This document shows, one piece after another, positions 51,960-64,000 of a DNA stretch of 64,000 nucleotides. Source of the stretch: Globodera rostochiensis (Eukaryota; Nematoda; Chromadorea; Rhabditida; Heteroderidae); contig JAEVLN010000009.1 in assembly GCA_018350325.1 (NCBI GenBank), forward strand, positions 455,388 to 519,387. The letters are read 5' to 3'. How positions within the stretch are numbered: the first letter of the stretch is position 1; every line of letters starts with the position of its first letter. The notes below the pieces were generated by a model. The model worked only from the letters and a program-made list of their open reading frames with translations, had not been told where the DNA came from and searched no databases. A program made the translations under genes and the position numbers.

Positions 51960-53446
51960 CAATGTCAGCAACGACGTCTGGTTGGACGTGTTCAGATTTG
52001 TTGGACGCGCCCGCCTTGGGGAGAAAGTTGCGCTGCTTAGTGTCCGCTTTGACGCGTTGGTGGACAAATTTAATGAGGGCACAAAATTTTCGATTGGCCA
52101 ATTGGAAATTCAACGCGCATCATCGGGCAGAAAGGCAGCGGCAATTAAAAAGAGAGGCAAGTTTCGCGCAATCGTACTGAATTCTCATGGGCGTAGCCCC
52201 CCCCCCCCCCCCCGAAATGTTTTTTTTTGTTACCAAGCGGGAGGAGGGCCCTTTTATTTTGCAAAATTAATTATTTTAAAAAATGGCAATAATGGAATTT
52301 TTGAGAATTTATTTATTTATTTTGTTTAGAAGCTCCTGTAGTCTCTATCTTATTTTTTTTTTTAAAATAAAGAAAACCATTGCATGAAAAAGGATTTCCT
52401 TTTTATAAACATTCTTATAAAATTAGTTGGCCGTAAACTCGTGCCACAGCCGTTTCCCCAAACTCAGCCGCCGGACAGCATAATTGGCTTCACTCAAATC
52501 AACATAAGGTAATTAACTTCTGCTGGTTTTATTATATTTTCGTTATTATTTCTAAAAGTTCGAGACTAAATGTTACACAATTTTCCCAGATATGCGGTAT
52601 TTATACCTCATTCGGTTTTTAGAAAGGCCGATTAATTAATATGATTGTTTAGTTACATTGACAATAATGTGGTTTCATTTCTGCTGCATCGTATCAAACA
52701 CCTTTTCAACACGGACATTACACTTTGGTTGAACATCGGCTCCGACCAAGGCCGTTGTTGGTCCGTTATCAAAACCCTTTTTTGGGATTTGATGGCAAAT
52801 AACTGCACATCAATGTTAATTGACGGCACAAGTGTTGACGTTTTGCGAACATTCATTTCTCCCACCGTTTTTCGCGACTGTGCCAAACTCCGATCGATCG
52901 AAATTTTTGCCAACGATCTTCTTCCCGATAGTCCAGCCGATGACCAAAAGGCCAGTGCATCTGCTGGTCAAGCTTTGTCCAAGTGGCTTCACACACCGCG
53001 AATGGATGGGCGACCAAAAATGTTTAGAAGCGCAGGGCCGGCTCAACTTGAGCAAAATCTGGCAGAATTAAAGACAGTATAAGCGGCATAAATTTTTGCA
53101 AAAACTTTTAGAGATGCCAAAATTTAGCAGATCGGGGGAATCCAAACAGGTAATCGCGGTCCTTAAATTTCAGGCTTTTCTCAATGCCATCATTCCGGTC
53201 AATTACATCGTTGCCATAGTCGACTTGGCACTTGGGGATGATGAGCCGTTTGAGCTGGAGAATGGGCAAACTGGGGAACGACTTACATACCGTCAAGTTG
53301 GCGACGTATGTCTCCTAACGCGAAGTCCAGTCAGACGGGAGACGCAGAATTGGGCACAATGGGAGGAGGAGGCAGCCGACTGGCAGAAGACGAGGGGGAA
53401 AATTGTGGAATTTTGGATCAGTGATAGGGACTTGGCATTTGTTTAG
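51960..53446 (+). CDS. F-box-like protein of a nematode-expanded family (5' exon not placed)
   Basis: Exons 51960-52156, 52427-52508, 52653-53076, 53174-53446 join in phase; the first coding exon lies upstream (an ATG at 51493 followed by a basic frame is possible, but its phase could not be matched). The N-terminal block VSNDVWLDVFRFVGRARLGEKVALLSVRFDALVDKF looks like an F-box helix. Then come PDSIIGFTQINIRYIDNNVV, a middle region (WSVIKTLFWDLM, LRTFISPTVFRDCAKLRSIE, ALSKWLHTPRMDGRPKMF) and the end FELENGQTGERL to ISDRDLAFV. I recall this architecture from large families in Globodera and Heterodera annotated as F-box proteins; this cannot be checked here. The donor at 52157 must be GC (AGAG|GCAAGT). 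A hAT MITE lies just upstream. Confidence 0.75.
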
Positions 53447-54069
53447 GAATTATTTACACCCCAAAAAGTGCCTGCTCATTGTTATTAGATTTTGTTCAAT
53501 TACTTACCTATATAAATAACGACTCAAAATATGGCACCATCGCCTGATTTTAAAAGTTTAACCTCATCGGCCTATCAAAAACCACCAAAATGAGACTAAA
53601 AAAATTTCAGATTTGGGAGCCCTGGTTTTTATGATTTAAATCAAACAATATAATTAAATTAATGAGTCGTTCCTTGTGCCTTTCAGCTCCTCCCTTGACG
53701 AATAATTGGCCAAAATTATGCAGTTTTTGGACCAATTTTCTTAACAAATTGAGTCAACTTCAAAAATTCTCGCCGGCGCCTATCGGCACCGCCGACCCTC
53801 CTCCTCTCAAAACCCGGATCTCGACCCAAAAATCTCGAATCGTGTTTGCTTTCGGGTACAATGGGGGAGGAAACAATTTCTAATAATTTTTTAAATTGTT
53901 TTCGTTTTTTTAAAATATTTTTTCAGAAATTTAGAAAAATTCAAAAAGTTATGTGATTTTACTGAAAACTTAAGATTTTTGGAGAATTTTTCGCATTTCT
54001 AAAAGTTTAGTAATTTTCTGGAGGATAATGAATGTTTAAAAAAAATTAAATTTTTTATATATTTGAATG
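53447..54069. other. Intergenic with GC-hairpin repeat (53740-53800)
   Basis: The GGCGCCTATCGGCACCGCCG hairpin with flank CAAATTGAGT is a copy of the dispersed repeat seen at 25020. No gene seen. Confidence 0.6.
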
Positions 54070-54407
54070 AATTAAATTTCCCACTTTACGATTTATTTCC
54101 TTAAAGTAAAAATTGCATAATCTTATGATTTTACAAATATAAATTCATTTCTGTCATTCTTTACACATGGCAATTTTCCATTGTAAATTCTTTCAATAAA
54201 ATAGATTTTCCAACATTAAAGCTAAAAGACATTAAACCATTTAAAGCTCTTCAATTCTATTACATTTATTCATTCATTTATATACATATATTTCAATCAA
54301 ATTCATCTTCACACAAAAAATAATAATTTTTGGCATTAAATCCTTTTAAAAGGTTTTGATGGCTTTTTTATTGTTTTAAAATAACTTTGAATTTTTATAG
54401 AAGAAAA
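54070..54407. repeat. Inverted partner of 784-1140 (5' flank of copy B)
   Basis: It aligns with the complement of 784-1140. The copies have diverged by many small indels but remain colinear up to the ATG. Confidence 0.75.
54331..54336 (-). promoter_or_regulatory. ATGCCA hexamer (DOG-box-like)
   Basis: TGGCAT on the plus strand, 72 bp before the ATG of copy B, conserved with copy A. Single copy only. Confidence 0.25.
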
Positions 54408-55188
54408 ATGCATAAATTGTTTTTGCTTGCCGCCTTCACAATGTTTTTGTTGACACTTCTTCAATGGACGGAAGTTGAGGGCATGGAAAGATTGAACAAT
54501 TTATTTAATTCGAACAATAAGAACAATTCGAATAATTATTCAAAACTTCATTCTTCATCGTCAACTAATTTCTCTTCATCATCATCATCATTATTACCAC
54601 AATTATCGTCAACTAATTTCTCTTCACCATTATTACAATCATCAACATCAGCAGCTTCATCTTCTGCCTCATTACCTTTCAATCCTTTGCAATCATTATC
54701 CACTCCATTCATGCCGTCACCACACCAATCATCATCACTTTTCAGAGCTTCGAAACCTTCATTATCATCAGTTTCATCACTTTTCAAATTTTTCCAACAT
54801 CCCAAACAGGACAATCAACAAGCTATCAAATGTTGAGCAGTGAGAAAATTATAAATTGATTTCAGAAAATTGCAATTTGAAACTTGTTATATATATGTAC
54901 ATAGACAGAATTGTATTTTTATTTTGAAAAAAGCTATGCAATGTCATTACTAAATTATAAACATTAATGTTAATTATTAACCCCTAAGGCACTCTTGGCG
55001 CTAGCGATGACAGCAAGAGTGAAGCACTGGCAAATGCGGAGGGCATTTTGTTTGCTTTAACGGAACAATGCAACAAAATAAGGGATAAGAAGTGTAAAAA
55101 GGCGTCCTTCACATACTTTCAGAAGACGTTCACTTGCGAATGGGCTGAGAAGCAAATAAATGTTGTGACGGGAGAAATTGGATGGTGA
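54408..55188 (+). CDS. Secreted Ser-rich/Cys protein, effector candidate (copy B, complete)
   Basis: Exons 54408-54831 and 54989-55188 join in phase 1 (donor T|GTTGAG) to give 207 aa. The signal peptide (LFLLAAFTMFLLTLL) is almost identical to copy A, and so is the following Asn-rich part (ERLNNLFNSNNKNNSNN). The Ser/Thr/Asn-rich linker is longer here. The C-terminal part has LTEQCNKIRDKKCKKASF and FTCEW, the same C-x7-C-x13-C-x-W motif as copy A, though the other residues differ greatly. So the signal peptide has been conserved far better than the Cys domain. Function is unknown; a secreted parasitism protein is inference. Confidence 0.75.
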
Positions 55189-55831
55189 CAAATTCCAAAG
55201 AAAGCAGAGCCTTTTTCAGAGTGTAGCAGAGAAGCAAATTAAAGACATTTCAGAGAAAATTTTTTAAAATTTTGAAAAAATCGATCTTTAGGGGTGTACA
55301 TATTTTTCGTTTTTATTGCATTTTTGAAGGAATTTTTGAAAAATGTCGAAATATGGATCATATGGATTATAATGGGCTCTAGAAGCTCCAACCAATACTC
55401 ATTTTTGACACAAAATGCTCAAATGTTTGTAACCGAAGCAAAGTTTGCTTAAATTTTTGATTTTAATGAAGAAAAGTCAAATTTACTGACTTTTCCACGT
55501 TCTGATACTGCTTTTATTAATTTTTAGATTCAAACCCTGACAATAATTGCTTATTTAAAGAGTTATAAATTATTTGTTAAGCGACACCGTCGCAGAATTT
55601 GAAGAAATTTTTAAGGCTAATGGGAAAATATTATTCCGCTCATAAATTTAATGGATTGCAGCCAAAATATATTTATAAAAGCACTTTTTTATGGTTCGAA
55701 GCATCAGAAAGTAACAATTTCTAACAATCCAACATTGACGAACAATTTATTAATTCAATTTTACAAATCCCCAAAAATATCGCATCGCAGTTTTCCCATC
55801 CAGATAATAATAAATCGGTTTTAAAAACAAT
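55189..55831. other. Intergenic, no gene seen
   Basis: AT-rich spacer between two secreted-protein genes on the same strand. Confidence 0.6.
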
Positions 55832-56299
55832 ATGAATTCGTTTGCCCTGCTGATCATTGCCGTTGGCATTGCCATGATGGCCATGGACGTGACGCTGGCC
55901 GACGACTGCTGTCTTCGTAAGGGCGAAATTTGTGAACCAAACGAAGAAAAAGCTTGCTGTAACGCTTGTGTGACTGTCGGCAGTACGGCTTGTGAATGCG
56001 TTGCGGTATAATTTCCCAATTTTTCCAATCTTTCAAATATGCCAAAAGAAGGGAATTAATTAATTTTTTTAAAGTAGAATTGCTCCCCGTCCCCGAAACC
56101 CGACTTTTTTGAATTTCGGGGTTTTTTCCCAGAAAAAACCCCGACTTTTTTAGTCGGGGATTTCGTCCCCGACTCCCGACATCGTCCCCGAGGGCTCGAG
56201 GAGCAACCCGTTTTATAGCAAATTGTAATAAGCCTAATTTAGCCGCCAGCCCGTGTCCGGAAGGCAGTGGCAGCCGAAGCAAAAGGTCCACTGGAATGA
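55832..56299 (+). CDS. Small secreted Cys-rich (knottin-like spacing) protein
   Basis: Exons 55832-56005 and 56243-56299 join in phase 0 to give 76 aa. The signal peptide (LLIIAVGIAMMAMDVTLA) is followed by a 34-residue domain with Cys at CC, C, CC, C, C and C (DDCCLRKGEIC, KACCNAC, STACEC). The CC pairs and C-x-C end recall cystine-knot peptides, but the spacing alone cannot prove it. The exon 2 frame gives a basic/Ala-rich tail without Cys; another frame of that exon would add one Cys, so the 3' end is uncertain. A hAT MITE sits in the intron. Confidence 0.6.
56075..56210. mobile_element. hAT-type MITE, 136 bp
   Basis: The ends TAGAATTGCTCC and GGAGCAACCCG mirror each other, with flanks TTTTAAAG / TTTTATAG (7 of 8). 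The interior is palindromic CCCCGAC and complement. Confidence 0.7.
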
Positions 56300-56760
56300 A
56301 CAGATGAAGCATGACGTCATTTGAATAATTTGACGCTCATTCAAAATACACTGAACAAATTCTCTTTGTCGCTTTTTCAACCTAAATTTTCTGTGAAAAT
56401 AGCTAAAAATTTCAAAAAGTTTATTCGTTTTTTTATTAAATTTGTTTTGTCTAGAATAAAACAAATATTCATTCAAATATCGAATATCGCAGTATTTGTT
56501 TAAATGTCAGCCTGTACAAGGCTGCTGGTTGGTGTACATCACGAAAACTCGTCCAACTAATTTAATCATAAGACTATTTCGCCTGTTTCCCATGTGCGTT
56601 TCATAAAAAATTCTTTGTATAAAAGGAGGGGAGCATCAATAACGAATATTTAAAATGATGCCATTTTCTTTTTAAACAGTTTTTTTACTTTAAATATAAA
56701 TTATTTATGCTAAAAAATTATTTTAAATTTGATTTTTAGAAAATATCATCCGTATTAATT
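56300..56760. other. Intergenic
   Basis: AT-rich spacer, no gene seen. An ATGCCA hexamer at 56658-56663 lies 98 bp before the next start codon and is listed separately. Confidence 0.5.
56658..56663 (+). promoter_or_regulatory. ATGCCA hexamer (DOG-box-like)
   Basis: The same hexamer as at 855 and 54331, before a third secreted-protein gene. Single copy; function not shown. Confidence 0.2.
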
Positions 56761-57551
56761 ATGTTCTCCATCATTAGCATTTTTATTTTGTTGTTATCCG
56801 GCGGTACTTTGTCGCCAACAGTCGCGACTCCAAACCAAGAAGATGAAAGGTCTAAATTGTTGCTGATTAGTCGCGCAAGATTATAATAAAATTTTTAAAA
56901 TTTTATTATTTAACAATTATGCGAATCGTTTAAGTGCTTCGCGATCAGATTCAATGGGTTCCGACAATTCTGATAACACTTTTTCCGTTAGCCAAGTGTA
57001 TGCCGAGCTTTATCCTCCAGCCAAAGCTTCAAATCCGGCGAATTCGGTATGGCCTAAACACAATTAAATTGCTTTATTTAACAATTTTATTCTCATCGAA
57101 TAATCTCACATCATTATAATAAATTTATGAGCCTCAATTAAAAAAATCGCTGTCCTTAGCCCAAAAAGCCCGGGGGTATAGTTTAGAAAATAATAAATTT
57201 TACCTTTTACTATTAAAAAATAATTTCAGGGCAATTCAACTTTTTTCAACGACCAACAACCGCTACAAAAATCATTGTCCTTCAAAGCACCAAAACCGAT
57301 AAATAGTCGAATTAATTTATTGCAAGAATCGTTCAAAAACAGCAGAAACCTTAGCTTGAAAAGAGATATTGAAGAAAAGAAAAAAATTTTAGATGAAAAA
57401 CTCGAAAATTGGTTCAGTAGCACAAAGAATAAAGGCAAAAATGGTAATTTTTTTATATTTAAACAAATAAAATATTAATTCAGGCGAAAACGACGCGAAA
57501 ATGCGCAATATTCTCACCGATTGGTGCATAAACATTCCCAACACAAGCTGA
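56761..57551 (+). CDS. Secreted protein of unknown function, Ser/Asn- and Lys-rich
   Basis: Four exons: 56761-56849, 56935-57046, 57230-57443, 57484-57551; 160 aa. The signal peptide is MFSIISIFILLLSGGTLS. The mature protein has a Ser/Asp/Asn-rich part (SDSMGSDNSDNTFSVSQVY), then a polar, charged region likely to be helical (DIEEKKKILDEKLENWF), and ends LTDWCINIPNTS with a single Cys. All splice sites are GT-AG and phases agree. I recognise no family. It follows two other secreted genes on the same strand, so 54.4-57.6 kb is a small cluster of effector candidates. Confidence 0.65.
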
Positions 57552-58326
57552 CCTGCTGCTGCTGGATGTTGTGATGCTAAAAAAGACGAAATAATTTAAA
57601 TGTTTGGCATCTGATCAGCATCTGATTTATTTTTGAAACATTAATTTATTCTTTCTCTGTATAAAACTTTGTGCTCGAGAGTCTCGGTCTCGGATTTTTA
57701 GTCTTAACGGCAACCGGATTTAATCGATGCACCAAAAAATGGGCTGATCTAGGTGATTGAACAAAATTTTCGGTTGCAAATTGGCAAAAAAAATTGGAGT
57801 TTAAAAAAATCAAATCAAAAAAATATTTAAATAGATTATTTATACAAAATCGACTAAAATACTCATAAAGATGATTTTGAAATATGATTTATATCATTCG
57901 ATAAGGAAATACTTTAAAATAATTACCAATTTAACCAATCATCAATTTTTATATTAGTTTTATTATTGTCAAAAACTTCTAAATATATCGAATGAATACA
58001 TGTTAACGCGTTCATCTTAAGATTCTTTTTAGAATTTGACAAATCAATTCTTATAATTTGTAAACGAAATGAATCTTCTTTAATTGTATAAAATATTTTT
58101 ATTTTATTTTTGTAAACTACATAAACAAAATACCCGACAATACAAATTTATATGGATCCATTTTATTATGAAAATCAAACAATCACTCAAAGCAAATCAA
58201 TTTTCATTTTAATGGACTTATCCTGACTAACATATTATATTCAATGCTTCAAAAAAAATTTATTGTTAAATTTTGTCAAAAGAGTTCATAAACTATAATC
58301 ATTTTATCATTGTTTCCAACCAATAT
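57552..58326. other. Intergenic, AT-rich
   Basis: A fragment of the hAT subterminal repeat (GAGTCTCGGTCTCGG) lies at 57676. Otherwise very AT-rich without a gene. Confidence 0.5.
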
Positions 58327-58997
58327 CGTATTTCCTCTCTCGCCGATGGTCAACTCGCCTCGCCGATAATAGTTAATTCCTGTTTTATTTATAAAAAGTT
58401 AGATTTGTAAAAATCTGAATTTAGTTCTGGGAAAATGGCGGAATTAAAAAATTAGTCAAACCAAAAAAGACCCTAGAAAACATGCATTTAAAATTATAAA
58501 CATCTAAGTTTTAACATTTTTTTTCGGTCAGAACCTCAATTCTTCATGATTGTCGCAAATTTTTTCCAGAACTAAATTGAGATTTTTACAAAACTAACTT
58601 TTTATATTCAAAAAATTTGAGTTGATAGATAAAACATGAATTAACTATTATCGGCGAGTTGACCGTCGGCGAGTCGAACCGTCGGCGAGTCGAACCGTTG
58701 GCGAGTCGAACCGTCGGCGAGTCGAACCGTCGGCGAGTCGAACCGTCGGCGAGTCGGACCGTCGGCGAGTCGGACCGTCGGCGAGTCGAACCGTCGGCGA
58801 GTCGAACCGTTGGCGAGTCGAACCGTTGGCGAGTCGAACCGTTGGCGAGTCGAACCGTCGGCGAGTCGGACCGTCGGCGAGTCGGACCGTCGGCGAGTCG
58901 AACCGTCGGCGAGTCGACTATCGGCGAATCGGCGTCGATTGAACTGTTCCCACGGAGGGGGGGGGGGGGGGGGGTACTAATATGTAGAGGAAATACG
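58327..58997. repeat. Foldback element with 16-bp array in its right arm
   Basis: The outer ends CGTATTTCCTCT and AGAGGAAATACG mirror each other. Inner arms also mirror: GGCGAGTTGACC with AATTAACTATTATCGGCGAG on the right and its complement at 58345-58380. Between 58655 and 58930 lie about 17 copies of GTCGGCGAGTCGAACC, then a G-run at 58957-58974. The right arm has thus grown by tandem amplification of a unit that occurs once or twice in the left arm. Confidence 0.85.
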
Positions 58998-59032
58998 GTA
59001 GTTGCATTTAAAGTGCTATTCAAATTATTAAA

Positions 59033-59767
59033 ATGGATCTAAATTGCTTATACCGATGCTATGAATTCGAAGAATCGCTAAAGCTCATTCACGCACAACT
59101 TCTCTACAGTAATGCGACAGTACCCCTTCTAGCAGAGGCAATTTCGGCAGAGTGTTCAGCAAGGTTGGTCGTAATTTCGGCAAGTCTTTAAAAATAAAAA
59201 TATATTTTTTAAATGCTAAATTTTTTTAGATTAATGTTTCCATCACCGGTAGCCAAAAATGAAAGGCAAAAATTCAAATCCAACGCCGGCAGTGACGGAA
59301 AGGCGCAAAAATGGCGAGAAAATTTTGAGAAATTTGTTGCCGGATATTATAAAGGCAAAAAGCAAAAGCGCCGTTTGTGCAGGCAAAATCACGAATTTAT
59401 TATGCAAAGATTGAGGACAATGCAATTTTGTCAGGAAAGTTTGAATTACGATGACCAAAACATTCGCAAAAGTGCCGAAATTCGAATGAACGAGCGGACG
59501 GGTCGCGAGGTTTTTTAAATTTTAAAAGCATTCAAAAATTCTTCTTATTTAAGAATAGTTAAATTAAATCATTTTTTGCAGTTACTTGTCCGTCGTGGCA
59601 CCGTCCGTGTGATTGTGCCGGTAGAAGACTGGTTCGACGTTCTGTTTGAGCTGTACAAACAAGTCGGGCACAGCTGTAGCCGTACGGCCATTTACCGCGA
59701 GGTGCGTCGCAAATTTGCCAACATTAACCGACAAATGGTCACTCAATTCTTTCTCGGATGTGACTGA
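59033..59767 (+). CDS. Uncharacterised protein with integrase-zinc-finger-like C terminus
   Basis: Exons 59033-59163, 59230-59509, 59582-59767 join in phase 2 and 0; 198 aa, starting just after a foldback element. The N-terminal part is acidic (YEFEESLKLIHAQLLY). The middle is basic (KGKKQKRRLCRQNHEF). The end reads YKQVGHSCSRTAIYREVRRKF followed by ANINRQMVTQFFLGC, which resembles the H2C2 zinc-binding region upstream of retroelement integrases (H...C with 'I-R-x-x-V-x-x-F'). No integrase core follows. It could be a gene derived from a mobile element or a truncated remnant. Confidence 0.5.
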
Positions 59768-60385
59768 TGCGAGAAATAAATGCCGTATTTAAATTGTTCA
59801 TTTTATTTCCGATATTGTAAAAATGATTACTTTAAGAAATGTCGGAACTTTGAAGAAAAAAACTTTACGATTGATTATTGTGACCCTTTTTTTAAACCCA
59901 TTTTTTCAAATAAATTAAAGGTATTGACAAAAAAGGAGGTTTAACTTCACGAGAAATAAAAAATAAACATGAGTTGAAACAATCATTAAAACAATCAAAC
60001 GCAAAATCTATCCCCCATTAACGGAACATTTTTAATAAATTTAAAAAAAAATAGTCAAAATAGACCCATTTTAGGCACTAAAACGCCGAAATTGCATTTA
60101 TAGACACTAAAAAGTCGCTCTAATTTTTTGAAAAAAAAAATCATAAAAAACCCGGAATCCGATTCCCCGGATTTTTCGGGTCTGGATTTTTTGAATATCA
60201 TTTTGAAAATCTGCAACCAAATCCAGAAACGATTTTCACTCAAATCGTAGTTATTCATCATTATATTTTAATTTTGCAATAATGGAAACATAGAATAAGA
60301 ATCAATCAATATATACAAATAGAAGATGCATATGAATACGATATACAAATAATTGTGAATAGTTAACCGAACGTTTTTATTCAAA
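59768..60385. other. Intergenic, dispersed repeat traces
   Basis: It carries CCCCCATTAACGGAACATTT (60012) shared with 24733 and AAAAAGTCGCTC (60108) shared with 14490. No gene seen. Confidence 0.55.
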
Positions 60386-61591
<1,206 letters not shown>

Positions 61592-63780
61592 TTCGTTTAG
61601 AGAGTTTATTTTTTTGCTAAAAATATATAATTATATTTTAAATAGAAATTGAAAAATGGTTAATATGATTTATTTACTTAACAATGAACAGAATTCCATT
61701 TGCCTTAAATACCCTTTTACGTCCTTTAATGCGGTTGCCTAATTGATTAAAGACTCAAACTCATTTGTCAGTCCATTATGTGTGTACTTAACTAAAGTTT
61801 AATGACGCATTTTGACACATTTTGAACTTTGTTAATGGACCTTTGATTTGTTCAAAAAGGAAGCAAATTAATTTAATTGTATTTTTCAAATGGATTTAAT
61901 CACGCATTAATTAGTATTTGTTCGACCGTTCCGTTCTATATTTGGACTTCAATTAAATTCCCAATTTATGATTTGGAGCATTTAATTTAAAAGTCCGATT
62001 TTCTCATTTTTTATAATATGCAAATAAAAAGCTTTGGAGTGGTCCGATGGAGTCGGCAACCTCGACTTGACCCGTTTTGGAGTTTTAGCAATTAATTAGT
62101 ACAATAATATTGGCAAAACATTCTCAACTTCTCTCGCAATCTTCTCCGGCGGTATGCAAATAATCTAACGACGCTGCCAAGGCTCCGAAAATGCGACACC
62201 AAAAAAATGTTTAAAAATAATTTTTTATAAAGATAAATAAATGATCGAATATTTGCAGAGGTGTTTATTGCTGTGCTGTGGTGAGATGATAAGAACAACG
62301 GCCACAGATATTTGCTGAGAAAACGCACTTTTTTCTAATCTCCGGGCATTTTCTCACAAAATTATTAATTTGACTAAACATATTACCAATTAAATTTTAT
62401 TAGTGTCGCATTTTCTGGCTACGGCTGCCAGGCGTCCTGAAAAGTTTCGGAAAAAAAGATTTTATTACAAATTTGAAGGGAAGGAAAGAATTTGCCAAAT
62501 TTAGAATTTTCCTTTTTTCTCCCCTCATGGCCCCCAGCAATTTTATCCGCTACATCCCCGATATGTTCATATGTAAGAGACAAATCTGGAATCTCTAGCA
62601 AAAAAATCATTACTATTTTACAGGCTAATCCCCCGACCCGTCTGATGACCTCAACTCCCTTCAAGAATAGAGAAAAAGAGATGTGAAGAGAGAAATGTTT
62701 TGCCTTTTTCTCCCCCCGAGCGTTTTCTTTCTCTTTACTATGACTTTGTGTGTTATGGGCCGAATCAATTTGACCCGAGGAACAAACACACTCTCTGGTC
62801 ATTTTCCATCTCGGTTCTCGAGTCTCAGTAATTTAGGTCTCAAGCAGCCCTACCGTTTGCAATTATTAGTACAATACGGGCAAACCATTCTTTCACTTCA
62901 TCGCGACCCTATAAGCAAATCCCGAATCAGTCAGTCAATCACTCCGATGGGTAAATCGTTGTGATCCAATTTTAGCGATCGGAATTAATCAATGGAAGCT
63001 GTTACAATATATTTGTTTGGATTTGAATAAATTGCATTGCACTTGCACTTGCCTTGAAATTTTGCAAAATATTTTTTAAAATGTTACTAAAAAAAATTTG
63101 ATTTCAAAATTAAAATATGTTTCTCTAGTCAACAAGAACAAAGCCTTTATCCATTTATATAAATTTATTAAAATTGAATAGCAATTTAAACCTTTTAAAA
63201 TTAAATGGACAATTTTTATTCATGTCATTTTATTGCGATTTAAATGGACCAAAATGTGAACAAATAAACGCTTTTAGCGCATATTTGGCCCAGCGAATCG
63301 ATGTTTTTCACCTCCTATCAGCTCATTTCGCTTCTTTTCTTCGCAATTTTCCCATCCAATGACACTTTTATGAATGAATCGCCGCAGAAGAGCACTAATT
63401 CATTCGCCCACCACCCGATTAACAAATTTGTGATCGATTAAAAGAAATCCTTCGCATAAAAAGTGAAATTTATGAGAGCTTCTTGGTTTAAGAATATTTT
63501 TAACCTTACATTTTTTTATATTTAAAATTATTTTTATATTACAGAAATCGGAAAAATATTTCGGCACTTTCCCCAATTTCCCTGCCAAAATGCGACAGTG
63601 ACCAAAAAGTTAAAAGGTGTCGTTTTGTCAGCAAAACTTATCAATTTGTCTGTCTTCCTCGCATGTTTAAAGCATTTTCAACACGTCCATTAATTCTGAT
63701 CAACTGCTAAAATCACGACAAAAAGGTCAGGTCCACAAGCATAAAATAAGCCGAAAAATTGGATTTGATTGCCCATTCAG
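61592..63780. other. Intergenic, no supported gene
   Basis: AT-rich. A remnant of the hAT subterminal repeat ends in AAGCAGCCCTA at 62852. A frame at 62683-62964 opens with a hydrophobic stretch (CLFLPPSVFFLFTMTL) but runs through that remnant and has no splice support. Confidence 0.5.
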
Positions 63781-63984
63781 ATGGACCCTTCCGGCATTGA
63801 ACCTCTTTACCTCAATGCCGTCAATCCGTTCACCGGAAATCAATATTCTAAGGCATATTTGGAACTGTATAAGAAACGCACGGAATTGCCTGTTTGGCGC
63901 CGCAAAACGGAATTTATGCGCGCTCTGGACGATCATAAATGCATTCTTTTGGAGGCCGAGACGGGCAGTGGAAAGACAACGCAG
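63781..63984 (+). CDS. DEAH-type RNA helicase, PRP43/DHX15-like, first exon (3' cut by window)
   Basis: ATG at 63781, exon end at 63984 with donor GTGGAA. The 68 residues include NAVNPFTGNQYSKAYLEL, RTELPVWRRKTEF and the Walker A region CILLEAETGSGKTTQ. The exon ends at the same codon as exon 1 of the helicase at 38306, and both share LEAETGSGKTTQ where other PRP43 proteins commonly have VGETGSGKT. The two genes are thus paralogues 25 kb apart on the same strand. NPFTG here is nearer to the usual family start than the other copy. Confidence 0.85.
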
Positions 63985-64000
63985 GTGGAAACAGAAAGAA

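Noticed and set aside
62683..62964. 93-codon frame with hydrophobic start
   Set aside because: Runs through a hAT remnant, no splice or homology support.

Overview
The window looks like nuclear DNA of a nematode, most likely a plant-parasitic tylenchid close to the cyst nematodes. The evidence is AT-rich DNA, compact multi-exon genes with mostly short introns, two nematode-specific Srg-type chemoreceptor genes, a secreted tyrosinase with ShK domains, several small secreted Cys-rich or Ser-rich proteins, and one member of a family I recall as expanded in Globodera/Heterodera (F-box-like). Several introns must use GC-AG splice sites, which are reported to be common in cyst nematodes. The species is inference. 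All gene models were spliced by eye with reading phase checked at each junction; no transcript evidence was available.

Layout. 1-14.3 kb is accessory: a partial secreted Ser-rich gene (1-783, minus), a PIF/Harbinger-like element (1433-4582) carrying a nested hAT transposon (2215-4435), two near-identical Srg receptor genes (4568-5789 and 13069-14288, both minus), a secreted double cytochrome-b5-like gene (7588-9893, plus) and two tiny secreted-peptide genes (10434-10643 and 11626-12175, minus). 14.3-26.5 kb is dominated by repeats: a 16-bp array, foldback elements, a 4-kb array of a 30-bp unit, 14-bp arrays and hAT-type MITEs. A Cys-rich secreted gene (15700-22207, minus) appears to span the 30-bp array in one large intron.

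26.5-50.4 kb is a conserved core: TAF4 (26537-30926), TIM14/Pam18 (31162-31791), an unidentified one-TM protein (32126-33147, minus), snurportin-1 (34435-37080), a PRP43/DHX15-like helicase (38306-42744) and a tyrosinase (43907-50449) whose fourth coding exon follows an intron filled by about 62 copies of a 24-bp unit. 51-64 kb holds the F-box-like gene (51960-53446), the second Ser-rich secreted gene in opposite orientation (54408-55188), two more small secreted proteins (55832-56299, 56761-57551), a foldback element with a 16-bp array, a 198-aa gene with an integrase-zinc-finger-like tail (59033-59767), methylthioribulose-1-phosphate dehydratase (60386-61591, minus) and the first exon of a second PRP43/DHX15-like gene (63781-63984).

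The housekeeping genes serve transcription initiation (TAF4), mitochondrial import (TIM14), snRNP nuclear import (snurportin), RNA remodelling (helicases) and methionine salvage (MtnB). The secreted genes are effector candidates. Three of them carry an ATGCCA hexamer (the DOG-box sequence known from dorsal gland effector promoters of Globodera) within 100 bp of the start codon.
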